A stretch of 64,000 bases of DNA from Azospirillum rugosum (GCF_017876155.1 NZ_JAGINP010000019.1:120941-184940); one strand, 5' to 3'; counted from the first letter of the stretch, positions 1-8,795 are shown. Notes: generated from the sequence alone by a model not told the origin. Made by a program: numbers and translations.

Positions 1-180
1 ATAGCGGTTGCCGTCGGGATCATAGAGGTAGGCCCCCTCCCCGCGCACGACATGGACCGGGTCGGCGTAGAACAGGCGGTAGGCCGGGCCGAGCAGCCGT
101 TCGCGGCGGGCGATCAGGGCGCGCTCCCGCTCCGGCAGGGAACCGGCGGCGTCGGGCGCATAGGCGTTGACCATCGTCAT
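1..180 (-). CDS. Class III aminotransferase, N-terminal part (cut by window edge)
   Basis: The first 60 codons of a gene that runs off the left edge. The visible residues start MTMVNAYAPDAAGSLPERER and end with a stretch reading VRGEGAYLYDPDGNRY, the typical N-terminal strand of PLP-dependent class III aminotransferases (ornithine/GABA aminotransferase and phospho-lyase group). It follows the kinase gene by six bases in the same direction, so the two are probably cotranscribed. An APH-type kinase beside a class III PLP enzyme recalls hydroxylysine kinase with phosphohydroxylysine phospho-lyase, or ethanolamine-phosphate phospho-lyase. That pairing is inference, because the catalytic lysine region is outside the window. 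Confidence 0.75.
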   Translation of the reverse strand, partial: MTMVNAYAPDAAGSLPERERALIARRERLLGPAYRLFYADPVHVVRGEGAYLYDPDGNRY

Positions 181-186
181 GGGGTG

Positions 187-1281
187 TCACTCTTCCTGGC
201 AGGCGAGATGAATCAGTCGGGTCGCGGTGGCCGCCTCGGTCCCGGTCAGCCGGTCGAGGCCGGCGAAGGCGCGTTCTGCGTTGCGCAGAATGTAGGCGCG
301 GTTCTCGGGATACTCGGCGGCGCGCCACGCGGTGATTCCGATGGTCAGGGCGAGGCGCCCGGCCACGAGGTCGGGCAGCAGCTCCACCTCCTCCGGCGTC
401 AGCGGCAGCACGGCGGTGTAGGCGCGGGTCATCGCCACGATGGAGCCGAAGGGCGTCTCGCCGCTGGCGACGTGATAGGCGAGCGCCGTCGCGAGGTCGT
501 TGACCAGCGGCGCCTTCAGCGCGTCGCCGAAGTCGATGATGCCGGTGACCGTCTCGTGCCCAACCGGATCGACCACCGCGTTGTGGGGGTTGAGGTCGTT
601 GTGGATCACCTGATGCCGCAGCGCGGGCAGCCGGGGGGCGACCTGGTCGGCGAAGCGGGCGACGAACCGCTCGACCATGTTCCGGCGCGACGCGTCCTCC
701 ACGTAATGCAACCGTTCGGCGATGCCGGGGACGCGCGTGATGTCCCACAGCAGGTCCCGCTGCGAGCCGGGATGCTCGAAATCGGCCAGCGCGAGGTCCA
801 GCCGGGCGAGCGTCGTGCCCAGGGCCCGCATCTGGCCGGGCGATGCCGGTGCCGCGTGCAGCGGCGTGCCTTCCAGATAGGTCAGCAGCCGCAGGACCAT
901 GCCGCAGCCCTCGACCTGGACCGTCGTCTGCGCCTCCCCCTCCAGCGTCGGCACGACGCGCGGCACCGGCAGGGCGGCGTCGCGCGCGGCCACGTGCAGC
1001 ATGGCCCCGGTCTGGAAGCTGGTGACGAGCTGCGGCTCCGCCGGGTTGGTGAACTTCAGCACATAGCCCTGCCCGACACCCTGCTCACCGGGGGCCGCGA
1101 TGTGGAAGTTGCGGTCACGCTCGCTGGTCAGCGCGCGCACCGTTCCGGTCACGCCGAAATGCCGCAGCGCCGCATCCGCGGCTTCCTCGATGGAGATGGG
1201 CGGCGCCGGGGTGGTCAGGACGTCGGGCGGTGCGGTGGCCGCTGTCGCATCGCTGGAGGTGTTCAATGTTTGATGCATCAT
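187..1281 (-). CDS. APH-family small-molecule kinase (hydroxylysine kinase-like)
   Basis: A 364-residue aminoglycoside-phosphotransferase fold protein. The catalytic loop HNDLNPHN (HxDxxxxN) lies near residue 225 and the metal-binding DFG-type segment IIDFGD follows about 20 residues later, so the active site looks intact. Members phosphorylate small alcohols such as hydroxylysine, choline, homoserine or methylthioribose; the true substrate here is unknown. The neighbouring class III aminotransferase favours hydroxylysine or an amino alcohol. The ATG chosen (M-M-H-Q) overlaps the palindrome TGATGCATCA at 1271-1280 and has no clear ribosome site, so the start may be weakly initiated or lie further in. 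A GntR regulator is directly upstream in the same direction. Confidence 0.8.
   Translation of the reverse strand: MMHQTLNTSSDATAATAPPDVLTTPAPPISIEEAADAALRHFGVTGTVRALTSERDRNFHIAAPGEQGVGQGYVLKFTNPAEPQLVTSFQTGAMLHVAARDAALPVPRVVPTLEGEAQTTVQVEGCGMVLRLLTYLEGTPLHAAPASPGQMRALGTTLARLDLALADFEHPGSQRDLLWDITRVPGIAERLHYVEDASRRNMVERFVARFADQVAPRLPALRHQVIHNDLNPHNAVVDPVGHETVTGIIDFGDALKAPLVNDLATALAYHVASGETPFGSIVAMTRAYTAVLPLTPEEVELLPDLVAGRLALTIGITAWRAAEYPENRAYILRNAERAFAGLDRLTGTEAATATRLIHLACQEE
1271..1280. promoter_or_regulatory. Candidate GntR operator at the kinase start
   Basis: TGATGCATCA is a perfect 10-bp palindrome covering the start codon of the kinase gene. The same core is inside the 16-bp palindrome upstream of the GntR gene at 2027-2042. 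FCD-type GntR proteins bind short palindromes, so this is probably the second site of the same regulator. Binding is inferred. Confidence 0.6.
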
Positions 1282-1317
1282 TGTAGGGGGCGTGTTGGCG
1301 TGGAAATGCGGTGAGGA

Positions 1318-2001
1318 TCAGGAGGCGAGAGACCGGGCGTCGGCGGCGTCGATGCGTTCCAGAATGGGGCCGCTGGCCAGCAGGATGTCGGCCTGGATGG
1401 CGCGGGCGGCGGCCGGACCGTCGTGGCGGCGGATGGCGTCCATCAGGGGATAATGGTGGTCGATCATGGTGCGCCCTGCCCCGCCGTAAACGTCCGCGAT
1501 CAGCGGTCCCATCTGGAGCCACAGCCGCCGCAGGATGTCCCGAAGCACGGGCATGTCCGCGATGTCGGCAAGCGCGAAATGGAACATCTGGTTGAGTTCG
1601 GTGGCCAGCGGCGTGTCGTCCGCCCGGATCGCCTCTTCGTTGCGCGCCAGAAGCTGATCGAGGGCCCGGACCTGGGCGGGCGTGGCCTGCTGGGCGGCGC
1701 GCTCCGCCGCCAGCCCTTCCAGGTTGACGCGGATGTCGCGGATTTCCAGGTAGACCGCCCTGGTCAGCATGGGCACGCGGATGTCGCGCGGCGAGCGCAG
1801 CACCAGGGCTTGGTCCTGCACCAGGCGCAGGATGGCGTCGCGAACCGGCGTGACGCTCGTCCCCAGACGTTCGGCCAGATCGCGGATGCGCAGGCGATCG
1901 CCGGGCTTGAACGCGCCCTTCATCAGGGCCTCGCACAGCTTCTGGTAGATCGTGCTGCCAAGGTTGTCGTGCGCAAGAAGGGTCAGATCGAATCCGGTCA
2001 C
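1318..2001 (-). CDS. GntR-family regulator, FCD (FadR/VanR) subfamily
   Basis: A 227-residue repressor-type protein. Residues about 10-75 form the GntR winged helix (GDRLRIRDLAERLGTSVTPV), and residues about 90-220 form an all-helical FCD ligand domain with metal-type histidines (MFHFALADIA, DHHYPLMDAI). I chose the GTG at 2001 because GGAGGAGGCG stands immediately upstream; longer starts would run through the palindrome at 2027-2042. It probably represses itself and the kinase/aminotransferase genes downstream, relieved by a carboxylate or amine ligand that cannot be told from sequence. It shares their direction and is separated from the kinase gene by 36 bases. Confidence 0.85.
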   Translation of the reverse strand: MTGFDLTLLAHDNLGSTIYQKLCEALMKGAFKPGDRLRIRDLAERLGTSVTPVRDAILRLVQDQALVLRSPRDIRVPMLTRAVYLEIRDIRVNLEGLAAERAAQQATPAQVRALDQLLARNEEAIRADDTPLATELNQMFHFALADIADMPVLRDILRRLWLQMGPLIADVYGGAGRTMIDHHYPLMDAIRRHDGPAAARAIQADILLASGPILERIDAADARSLAS

Positions 2002-2026
2002 CGCCTCCTCCCTCCAGGCACATGCT

Positions 2027-2042
2027 GTATGATGCATCATAC
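2027..2042. promoter_or_regulatory. 16-bp perfect palindrome, probable GntR autoregulatory operator
   Basis: GTATGATGCATCATAC reads the same on both strands and lies 26 bases upstream of the GTG start of the GntR gene. Its core TGATGCATCA recurs at the downstream kinase start (1271-1280). Two copies of one palindrome at the promoters of a regulator and its adjacent gene is the usual layout for a GntR operator. Confidence 0.75.
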
Positions 2043-2476
2043 GGCGAGGCGGAGCGGAGATCAAGGCTGCGTCGTGACCCAACAAGCGGGCCGGGCAGCG
2101 CGTACCCAGAGCAACATCGATTGACTCTAGGTAGAGGACCGTCAGATGCGTGCAAAAAATCTCGGAGGCAACGGGGCGGTGTTTCGGTATTTCTGCGGTA
2201 TTTGACGTTATAGAACGCCTCCAAACCCTGTCATGAGAACGACGGAAAATCTGAAGCGCGATTTTGCATTTTCCACATTATCCATTGTATTTTTTGGATG
2301 CCGACCAATTTTAGAACAGATGTATTGCGATGGGCCCAGGGCGCACATGCCCTGGGAAAGGCGGCACGTTGGCCGCAACGGCCGGGGGCTCCCGATCCGC
2401 GAACCCGCACCCGCCTGACGAACCCGGCCCGGCGCACGCCAAGTGCGGGGGCGTGCCACAACCACACGGAGATCCG
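2043..2476. other. Intergenic region, AT-richer than its surroundings
   Basis: No gene was found here. The stretch 2150-2335 is clearly richer in A and T than the rest, as expected for divergent promoters serving the GntR gene on the left and the small gene at 2477 on the right. A perfect 8-bp-arm hairpin (CCCAGGGC, loop of six, GCCCTGGG) lies at 2335-2356; no T-run follows on either side, so its role is unclear. Confidence 0.5.
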
Positions 2477-2701
2477 ATGACAACGGGCATGATTGAGAAA
2501 CTCCCGGAAATGTCCGATGCCGACCTCGGCGTCCTTATGTCCAACGCCGAACGTCTGGTGCAGACCGGCACGCCGAAGCAGCAGACGGCGGCCCAGGCCA
2601 TGCTGCCCGCCATTCAGGCCGAGGCGCTGCGGCGGCGCGACCTGAAGCCGGCCAAGCGCGCGCCGCGCGGCGGCCGGAAGGCGGCGGTTTCCCCTGCCTG
2701 A
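2477..2701 (+). CDS. Small hypothetical protein, 74 aa
   Basis: Unrecognised. The ATG at 2477 is preceded by GGAG at 2468-2471. The protein is helical and charged, with a basic tail rich in Lys, Arg and Ala (residues about 55-74) that could contact nucleic acid. It is the first of three short genes on the plus strand, 33 bases before the next, which look like a small operon. No domain was assigned. Confidence 0.6.
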   Translation: MTTGMIEKLPEMSDADLGVLMSNAERLVQTGTPKQQTAAQAMLPAIQAEALRRRDLKPAKRAPRGGRKAAVSPA

Positions 2702-2734
2702 TGCCTGATCACACCGCGCCGCCGGAGGACATCC

Positions 2735-3070
2735 ATGGACAATCCGAAATACCATGTCGGCCAGATCGTCTACTTCGCCGCCACCGCTGTGGAGCACGGC
2801 GCCCCGTCCGGCGCCCACCGCATCGAGCGTCTTCTGCCGTCGGACGATGGCCGGCAGCAGTACCGGCTCAAGGTGGTGGACACCGGGCGCGAACGCGTCG
2901 CCGGCGAGGGCGAGCTGAGCGGACGGATCACGGTCGAGGCCTTGGCGCAGGACCTCTACGAGGCGGGCAATTCCACCAATGTCCCGTGGGCGCGGCGCGG
3001 CCGGACCGTCCGTGATCCTTGGCTCAAGGAAGCGCTCGCCCGCCTTTCCAAAGGCACCGGGGATGTCTGA
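2735..3070 (+). CDS. Hypothetical protein, 111 aa
   Basis: Unrecognised soluble protein starting MDNPKYHVGQIVYFAA. The opening strand pattern (G-Q-I-V-Y-F) followed by Y-R-L-K-V-V-D suggests a small beta-barrel, SH3-like fold, and the C-terminal 40 residues are helical. No signal peptide or membrane segment. It is cotranscribed by position with the genes on either side. The fold is inferred from residue pattern only. Confidence 0.6.
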   Translation: MDNPKYHVGQIVYFAATAVEHGAPSGAHRIERLLPSDDGRQQYRLKVVDTGRERVAGEGELSGRITVEALAQDLYEAGNSTNVPWARRGRTVRDPWLKEALARLSKGTGDV

Positions 3071-3192
3071 TCCCTGCGGAGGCCGGGCCTGAATGGCCGG
3101 CCATGGCCGAGGATCACCGTCGGGAGACAAGGACAGGAGCCGCTCGTGTTTGACCCGGCGCGCGGACTTGCTGCCCGCAACGGAGCATCGAC

Positions 3193-3489
3193 ATGCTGGA
3201 AAAAACGAAACTCGCGTTCTTCGTCGTCCAAACCCGGGCGGGCTGGACCGTTCGGGCCGATGGGTTCGCCTACCCCCCGTGCGGCTGTTACGCCGATGCG
3301 ATCGCCAGCGCGACGCGCGAGGCGCAAGCGGCGGGCCTTCTCGGCTTCGCCAGCGTCGTCCTGGCGCGCCCGGCGCAGGACCGCCCCTACGAAATCCAAT
3401 GGACCTACGGGCGCGACGTGTATTCACCGGCCGCCAGGGAGGGGGCCCGCCTTGCCGCGCCGAATTGTCGGGAGTATGCCCGGCACTGA
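3193..3489 (+). CDS. Hypothetical protein, 98 aa
   Basis: Unrecognised. GGAG at 3181-3184 precedes the ATG. The sequence has an FFVVQTRAGWTVRADG strand pair at the start, then helix and strand, reminiscent of small DUF2188-like beta proteins, but the match is too weak to name. Third of three small plus-strand genes. The 226 bases after it hold no gene that I can support. Confidence 0.6.
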   Translation: MLEKTKLAFFVVQTRAGWTVRADGFAYPPCGCYADAIASATREAQAAGLLGFASVVLARPAQDRPYEIQWTYGRDVYSPAAREGARLAAPNCREYARH

Positions 3490-3715
3490 GGCCGCGATCC
3501 TGCCGCCCTTGATCATCGGCCATCAACCATCGACCACCGCGCATGCCGGCTGTGGTGAGGCGGCGCGTCACTCCCGCCCCGCGGACTCGATGAGGTTGTC
3601 GCGCAGGTTTGCGACGGCCTCATGTGGGCCCGGAACGGCTTGCGTGCCGGCGCCTTGCGGGCGGGCCGGGGCAACCGGCCCCGTACCGCATTCCTCCAAT
3701 TTTGCGACGGTCCCC

Positions 3716-5014
3716 CTACAGACCGAGGCGGTCCATGATCCGTCCATGTTGGACAGCGGTCCAAACGCCAAGAGGCCAGAAGGCGTGGAAGGGGATGACC
3801 TTCGGCTCCACAATCGGCAGGTCCAGCGTGAAAGCGGTTCCAGCGATGAGCCGGTGCGCCAACTGTTCGGCGATGGCTGTTCCGAGCGCGACGCCCCGCC
3901 CGTTGCAGCCCAGGTAAGCGAGCGCGTCCGGTGCCGGCTCGTGGACGTGGGGCCAATGGTCCTTCGTCATGGCGAGCCGGCTGTTCCAGCCGTGGGTCCA
4001 GCGCAGGCCGGCGAGCTGTGGCCAGAGTTCGGCCGCGTAGTCCGTCAGGTAGGCAAGCGGTTCGGGCGAGCCGATCGGCCGCATCGGGCCGCGCCCACCC
4101 ATCAGGAGCCGGCCATGGGCGTCGATCCGGTAATAGACGGTGATGCGCCCGCTTTCGTACACGGCCGGCCGGTCAGGCAGAATCCCTTGCAGGCGGTCGG
4201 CGCCGAGCGGTTCGCTCGCCGCGATGGCGCTGAACACCGGAACCACCGTGCGTCGCAGACCCTGCCAGAGGTCGTCGGTGAAGCCGTTGGTGGCAATCAG
4301 GATCTTTTCGGCCTCGATGGTGCCGGTCGGTGTCTCGATCGACCAGCCGCCGCTGCGCCGCGTCAGCGCCCGCGCCGTCGTGCGGCCATGGACGGCGGCA
4401 CCGGCGGCGATGGCGGCCCTGGCGAGACCGCGCACATAGGCGAGGGGATTCACATGGCCGCCGCGGCGGTCGAGCATCGCGCCATGGTAGGCGGGCGTCC
4501 CGGTCGCGGCGGCGGTCTGTTCCCGGCCGAGGACGGACACCGGCATGCCGCGGGCGATGCACTGCCGCGCGGTCTCTTCGACGCCGCCCAAGGCGTTGGC
4601 GTTGCGGGCCGCCCGCAGCGTGCCGCCGCGCTGCGCCTCGCACGCGATGCCGAGCCGTTCGATCAGCGCGAAGGTCCGGTTGGTCGTGTCGTAGGCGAAA
4701 TCGACCATGCGGCGCCCCAGGTCGGGACCCCAGACCCGCTCGATGACCTCCGGATCGAACTTCAGGCCGGGATTGAGCTGGCCGCCGTTGTTCCCCGACG
4801 CGCCCCAGCCCGGCTCGCCCTGGTCGATCACCACGGTGTCGACCCCGGCCTCGGCGAGGTGCAGCGCCGTGGTCAGCCCGACGATGCCGCCGCCGACGAT
4901 CGCGACCGACGCGCGGCGCGAGCCGTCGAGTGGAGGGGGCGGTGGCGCCGGCGGAGCGTCGAGCGCGTAGACGTTGGGCGGCAGAGACACCGGGGCGGCC
5001 AGAGGAGCCGTCAT
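3716..5014 (-). CDS. FAD-dependent amine/amino-acid oxidoreductase (DAO family, PuuB-like)
   Basis: A 432-residue D-amino-acid-oxidase fold enzyme. The dinucleotide-binding motif VAIVGGGIVGLTTALHLAE lies at about residues 37-55, and the ASGNNGGQLNPG segment that packs on the flavin follows at about 90. The C-terminal GRGVALGTAIAEQLA helix is typical of gamma-glutamylputrescine oxidase and related amine oxidases. It would oxidise an amine or N-substituted amino acid to an aldehyde or oxo acid, with the aldehyde dehydrogenase at 11490 as a plausible next step. Its ATG overlaps the stop of the upstream gene by four bases (ATGA), so translation is coupled. The proline-rich stretch at residues 20-30 is unusual for the family. 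Confidence 0.8.
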   Translation of the reverse strand: MTAPLAAPVSLPPNVYALDAPPAPPPPPLDGSRRASVAIVGGGIVGLTTALHLAEAGVDTVVIDQGEPGWGASGNNGGQLNPGLKFDPEVIERVWGPDLGRRMVDFAYDTTNRTFALIERLGIACEAQRGGTLRAARNANALGGVEETARQCIARGMPVSVLGREQTAAATGTPAYHGAMLDRRGGHVNPLAYVRGLARAAIAAGAAVHGRTTARALTRRSGGWSIETPTGTIEAEKILIATNGFTDDLWQGLRRTVVPVFSAIAASEPLGADRLQGILPDRPAVYESGRITVYYRIDAHGRLLMGGRGPMRPIGSPEPLAYLTDYAAELWPQLAGLRWTHGWNSRLAMTKDHWPHVHEPAPDALAYLGCNGRGVALGTAIAEQLAHRLIAGTAFTLDLPIVEPKVIPFHAFWPLGVWTAVQHGRIMDRLGL

Positions 5015-6453
5015 GGCGCCGGGCTTTCCGCCGGCAGAAAGATCTTGCCGGGATTCATCATTCCGTCCGGGTCGAGCATCTGCTTGATCTTGCGCATCAG
5101 CATCAGCTCGTCAGGGTTCTTGGTGCGCGCGAGGCGGCGGCGGTAGGTGTAGCCGACGCCATGCTCCGCCGTGATGCTGCCGCCCAGTTCCATCGCGATG
5201 TCGTCGATGATCACGTCGATCGCGTCGGAAGCGGCCTCGAAGGCGTCGGCCGTGGCGAAGCGCTCGTGCGGGAACAGCACGACCACGTGGATGTTGCCGT
5301 CGCCGATGTGGCCGACCATCATGACGTTGGCGTCGGGATAGGCGGCGAGCACAGCCGCTTCGACGCGCGCCACGAAGGCCGGCTGTTCGGCGACGGGAAC
5401 GGACGTGTCGTGCGACATCGTCTTGCCGGCCAGCTTGAACTCCCCGGTGACACCGTGGCGGAGCTTCCACAGCGCCTCCTCCTGGGCGAGGCTGGCGCCG
5501 ATGACCGCGTCGCTGACAAGCCCGGCCTCGAAGGCGTCGCCGAGGAACCCTTCCATATCAGCGGCAAGCGGCGCCTCCGGCCGGGAATCCCCCACCTCCA
5601 GCAGCAGGTACCAGGGCGCCGGCTGGGCGAAGGGCATCGCCGTGCCCGTCACGTACTTCAGCACGAAGTCCATGTAGGACGCCCCGATGATCTCGAAGCT
5701 GGAGATCCGTTCGCCAAAGGTCGTGCGGGCGCGGGCGAACAGGGTGAGCGCGTCCTCCACGCCGGCCACCTGCATCATCGCGATGGAGCGTGACCGGATG
5801 GCCGGGAACAGCTTCAGGGACGCCGCGGTCACGATCCCCAGCGTGCCTTCCGCCCCGACGAACAGCTGCTTCAGGTCGTAGCCGGCGTTGTCCTTGCGCA
5901 GCCGCCGCAGGCCGTCCAGCACGGTGCCGTCGGCCAGCACGACCTCCAGCCCGAGCACCAGCTGGCGCATGTTGCCGTAGCGCAGCACCGCGATGCCGCC
6001 GGCGTTCGTGGCGATGTTGCCGCCGATCTGGCAGCTGCCCTCCGCACCCAGGCTCAGCGGGAACAGCAGCCCGTCGCGGGCGGCGGCGGATTGGATGTCG
6101 GCGAGGATGCAGCCGGCCTCCACCGTGATCGTCTCCTCCGCCGGGGACACCGCGCGGATCCGGTTCATGCGGTCGAGGCGCAGGACGATGCTTGGCCGCG
6201 GCCCGAGCGGCGTGGCGCCGCCGCACAGGCCGGTGTTGCCGCCCTGCGGCACGATGGCGACCCCAGCCTTGCCGCAGGCCTTGACGACCCGGGAAACCTC
6301 GTCCGTCGTCGCCGGCTTCACCACGGCGAGCGCCTCGCCGCGGTAGCGGGCCCGGTGGTCGAGCAGGAAGGCCCCGGTGTCGGCGGGGTCGGTGACGACG
6401 TAGCGCTCCCCGACGATCGACGTCAGTTCGGCAAGGCAGGCATCATAGGGCAT
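5011..6453 (-). CDS. FAD-linked 2-hydroxyacid dehydrogenase (GlcD / D-2-hydroxyglutarate type)
   Basis: A 480-residue flavoenzyme of the vanillyl-alcohol-oxidase superfamily. The PCMH FAD-binding domain (residues about 35-215) carries VPQGGNTGLCGGATP and the CQIGGNIATNAGG flavin loop, and the C-terminal FAD-oxidase domain has the metal-site segment MVGHIGDGNIHV and EHGVGYTYR. Such enzymes oxidise glycolate, D-lactate or D-2-hydroxyglutarate. ATG 6453 was chosen because family members begin close to this point. It is coupled to the DAO gene by the ATGA overlap and follows the ABC transporter genes, so it probably acts on a product of the imported amine. Confidence 0.8.
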   Translation of the reverse strand: MPYDACLAELTSIVGERYVVTDPADTGAFLLDHRARYRGEALAVVKPATTDEVSRVVKACGKAGVAIVPQGGNTGLCGGATPLGPRPSIVLRLDRMNRIRAVSPAEETITVEAGCILADIQSAAARDGLLFPLSLGAEGSCQIGGNIATNAGGIAVLRYGNMRQLVLGLEVVLADGTVLDGLRRLRKDNAGYDLKQLFVGAEGTLGIVTAASLKLFPAIRSRSIAMMQVAGVEDALTLFARARTTFGERISSFEIIGASYMDFVLKYVTGTAMPFAQPAPWYLLLEVGDSRPEAPLAADMEGFLGDAFEAGLVSDAVIGASLAQEEALWKLRHGVTGEFKLAGKTMSHDTSVPVAEQPAFVARVEAAVLAAYPDANVMMVGHIGDGNIHVVVLFPHERFATADAFEAASDAIDVIIDDIAMELGGSITAEHGVGYTYRRRLARTKNPDELMLMRKIKQMLDPDGMMNPGKIFLPAESPAP

Positions 6454-6506
6454 GGCGTTCGCACCGGTGGAAGCGACGGATGACAAGGAGGGTGGGAGCG
6501 GCGCGG

Positions 6507-7574
6507 TCAGGTCAGCATCCACTCGGCGTAGCGTTTCTGGACCGCCGTGTAGTTCTCGCTCCACCACTGGGAATCGACGATCACGTTCTTGCCGTTGGTC
6601 AGGTCAGGCAGGTATTGCGCTGCCGGGGACGCCTTCACCTCGTCCATGGCCGTGACGCTGTTCGGCAGGTAGTAGCCGCGCGTCGCCCAGGCCACCTGGC
6701 GGTCCGGCCGCAGGCAGAAGCCGATGAAGCGCATCGCCGCCTCCTTGTTCTTCGTGCCCTTCGGGACGGCGAAATAATCGAGCGAATTCACCGTCTGCTC
6801 GAAGGAGAAGTCCAGGGATGCCCCCGCCTTCTGCGCCGACTTCACGCGGTTGAAGTAGCTGTAGGAGAAGTCGCCTTCGCTCTGCACGATGGCGTTCACC
6901 TGGTCCGGCGTGGTGGCCGCCCATTTCGTGACGTGCGGCTTGATGCGGTCGAGCGCGCGGAACGCCCGCTCGACGTCGAGCGGGTAGAGGTCCTTGGGCG
7001 CGACGCCGTCGGCGATCAGCGCGACCTCCAGCGTCTCGGAAGCGAGGGAGCGCATCACGCGGCGGCCGGGGAACTGCTTGACGTCGTAGAAGCCGGCGAA
7101 GTCGACCGGGTGCTTGCCGTCGGGGAAGCGCTTGGCGTCCCAGACCAGGCCGCCGCTGTAGAGGTAGAGCGGCATGTAGTCGGCCGCGGGGCCCTGCACC
7201 AGCGGGCCGGGCTTGATAATCGACAGGTCCAGCGGCTCCCACAGCTTGTCGCGCGCGCCGGAGGTCGCGAAGGCGGCCGGCGCGTCGATGACGTCCCACT
7301 GCACGGCCTTGCCCTGCACCTGGGCCTTCACCTTGGCCATGTCGCCGTTGTCGACCAGCGTCACCGGGATGCCGGTTTCCGCGGTGAAGGGGTCGGCGAA
7401 GACCTCGCGCACCATCTTGTTGTAGTCGCCGCCCCAGGAGGTGACGGTGAGCGCCGCGTCGGCGGCGTGGGCGCGGCGGGAGAAGACCGCCGGGGCCGCG
7501 ACCAGGCCGACGAGGCCGGCAGCGCCGCCCTTCAGCAACCCGCGCCGCGAGGTCAGAAGCGTCGACTTGGCCAT
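6507..7574 (-). CDS. ABC transporter periplasmic binding protein, spermidine/putrescine type (PotD-like)
   Basis: A 355-residue exported solute-binding protein. The N-terminus has a twin-arginine-like signal (SRRGLLKGGAAGLVGLVAA) with a cleavage-type motif after RRAHA near residue 37. The mature part starts LTVTSWGGDYNKM, the usual beginning of family 1 polyamine-type binding proteins, and keeps their bilobal pattern to the end. It delivers its ligand to the permease pair encoded upstream. Ligand specificity (putrescine, spermidine or another amine) cannot be fixed by eye. Position: after the ATPase gene in the same operon, 63 bases away. Confidence 0.85.
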   Translation of the reverse strand: MAKSTLLTSRRGLLKGGAAGLVGLVAAPAVFSRRAHAADAALTVTSWGGDYNKMVREVFADPFTAETGIPVTLVDNGDMAKVKAQVQGKAVQWDVIDAPAAFATSGARDKLWEPLDLSIIKPGPLVQGPAADYMPLYLYSGGLVWDAKRFPDGKHPVDFAGFYDVKQFPGRRVMRSLASETLEVALIADGVAPKDLYPLDVERAFRALDRIKPHVTKWAATTPDQVNAIVQSEGDFSYSYFNRVKSAQKAGASLDFSFEQTVNSLDYFAVPKGTKNKEAAMRFIGFCLRPDRQVAWATRGYYLPNSVTAMDEVKASPAAQYLPDLTNGKNVIVDSQWWSENYTAVQKRYAEWMLT

Positions 7575-7637
7575 AGGAACAGCCCCCCTTTGTTGTGTGG
7601 AATGAAAAAAGCGTCGGGTCGCGTCAGCGGGCTGGTG

Positions 7638-8795
7638 TCAGCGGGCTGGCGGCGGCGGAAGCAGCCGGCCGTGCTCGACGCTCCAGGCCGCGCGCACCGT
7701 GTCGTCGCGACGGGCGCCGGCCCGGCCTGGCTGGTTGAGTTCCTGGACGATGACCGTGGTCCCGTCGGCGCAGCGCAGGAAGTGCCGGACCACGCCGCCG
7801 AGCAGGATGGAATCCTCGATCCGGCCGGTCACGCCGGTCGGGCCGGGCCGGTCGGTCAGCACCATGTTTTCCGGACGGACCAGCAGGACGGCGGGCTCGC
7901 CGGCCCGTACCGGGCGGTCCGGCGCCGGGACCGGGAAGCGGCCGAGCGCCGTGCGCAGCGTCACGGTGCCGTTCTCGACCGCCTCGACCTCGCCCGGGAT
8001 CAGGTTGGAGCTGCCGATGAACTCGGCGCTGAAGACCGTCTCCGGCTTGAAATAGAGCGTGTCGGGCGGGCCTTCCTGCTCGATGCGGCCGCCGTTCATC
8101 AGGACGATGCGGTCCGACATGGTCAGCGCCTCGTCCTGGTCGTGCGTCACGTACAGCATGGTGATGCCAAGCTCGGCGTGCAGCCGCTTGATCTCCAGCT
8201 GCATCTGTTCCCGCAGCTTCTTGTCGAGCGCGCCCAGCGGCTCGTCCATCAGAATCAGCGCCGGGTTGTAGACGATGCAGCGGGCCAGCGAGACGCGCTG
8301 CTGCTGGCCGCCGGACAGTTCGCGCGGCCGCCGCCCGGCCACGTGGCCGAGCTGGATCAGGTCGAGCACGTCGGTGACCTTGCGCTTGATCTCGCTCCTG
8401 GCCAAGCCGCGCACCTGCAGCGGGAAGGCGATGTTCTCGAACACCGTCATGTGCGGCATCAGCGCGTAGTTCTGGAACACCATGCCCAGGCCGCGCTGGT
8501 TGGTCGGCAGGCCGGTGGCGTCGCGCCCGTCGATGACGATCTGGCCCGAGCTGGGCATGATCATGCCGGCAATCAGGTTCAGCAGGGTCGTCTTGCCGGA
8601 GCCGCTGGGGCCCAGCAGGGTCACGAACTCCCCCTTCGCGATCGACAGGTCGATGCGGTGCAGGGCCTCGAACTGGCCGTAGCGCTTGGTGACGGCGCGC
8701 AGCTCGACCATCGCCGAGGCAGCCGGGGCGACGGTGGGAACCACGGACACCGGGTTTGCGGACGCGGGGGCTGCGGAAGCGGAAAGGAAGGTCAT
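7638..8795 (-). CDS. ABC transporter ATP-binding protein, polyamine type (PotA-like)
   Basis: A 385-residue ATPase. Walker A GPSGSGKTT is at about residue 66, the signature LSGGQQQRVSLARC and Walker B LILMDEPLGALD follow, and a TOBE_2 domain makes up the last 110 residues (LLVRPENMVL). An Ala/Pro/Ser-rich leader of about 28 residues precedes the usual start of the domain, so a later start is possible. Its first ATG overlaps the permease stop by four bases. It energises uptake through the two permeases encoded upstream. Confidence 0.88.
   Translation of the reverse strand: MTFLSASAAPASANPVSVVPTVAPAASAMVELRAVTKRYGQFEALHRIDLSIAKGEFVTLLGPSGSGKTTLLNLIAGMIMPSSGQIVIDGRDATGLPTNQRGLGMVFQNYALMPHMTVFENIAFPLQVRGLARSEIKRKVTDVLDLIQLGHVAGRRPRELSGGQQQRVSLARCIVYNPALILMDEPLGALDKKLREQMQLEIKRLHAELGITMLYVTHDQDEALTMSDRIVLMNGGRIEQEGPPDTLYFKPETVFSAEFIGSSNLIPGEVEAVENGTVTLRTALGRFPVPAPDRPVRAGEPAVLLVRPENMVLTDRPGPTGVTGRIEDSILLGGVVRHFLRCADGTTVIVQELNQPGRAGARRDDTVRAAWSVEHGRLLPPPPAR

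Noticed and set aside
52..1314. Plus-strand open frame opposite the kinase and aminotransferase
   Set aside because: Shadow frame; the minus strand carries the HxDxxxxN kinase active site.
2335..2356. Hairpin CCCAGGGC-N6-GCCCTGGG as a terminator or riboswitch
   Set aside because: No T-run and no recognisable aptamer sequence; noted only within the intergenic entry.
3490..3715. Possible small gene between the third small protein and the FAD oxidoreductase
   Set aside because: Frames are short and lack a ribosome site; I see nothing to support a gene.
3146..5146. Plus-strand open frame opposite the FAD oxidoreductase
   Set aside because: No domain character; the minus-strand frame has a clear Rossmann motif and a coupled start.
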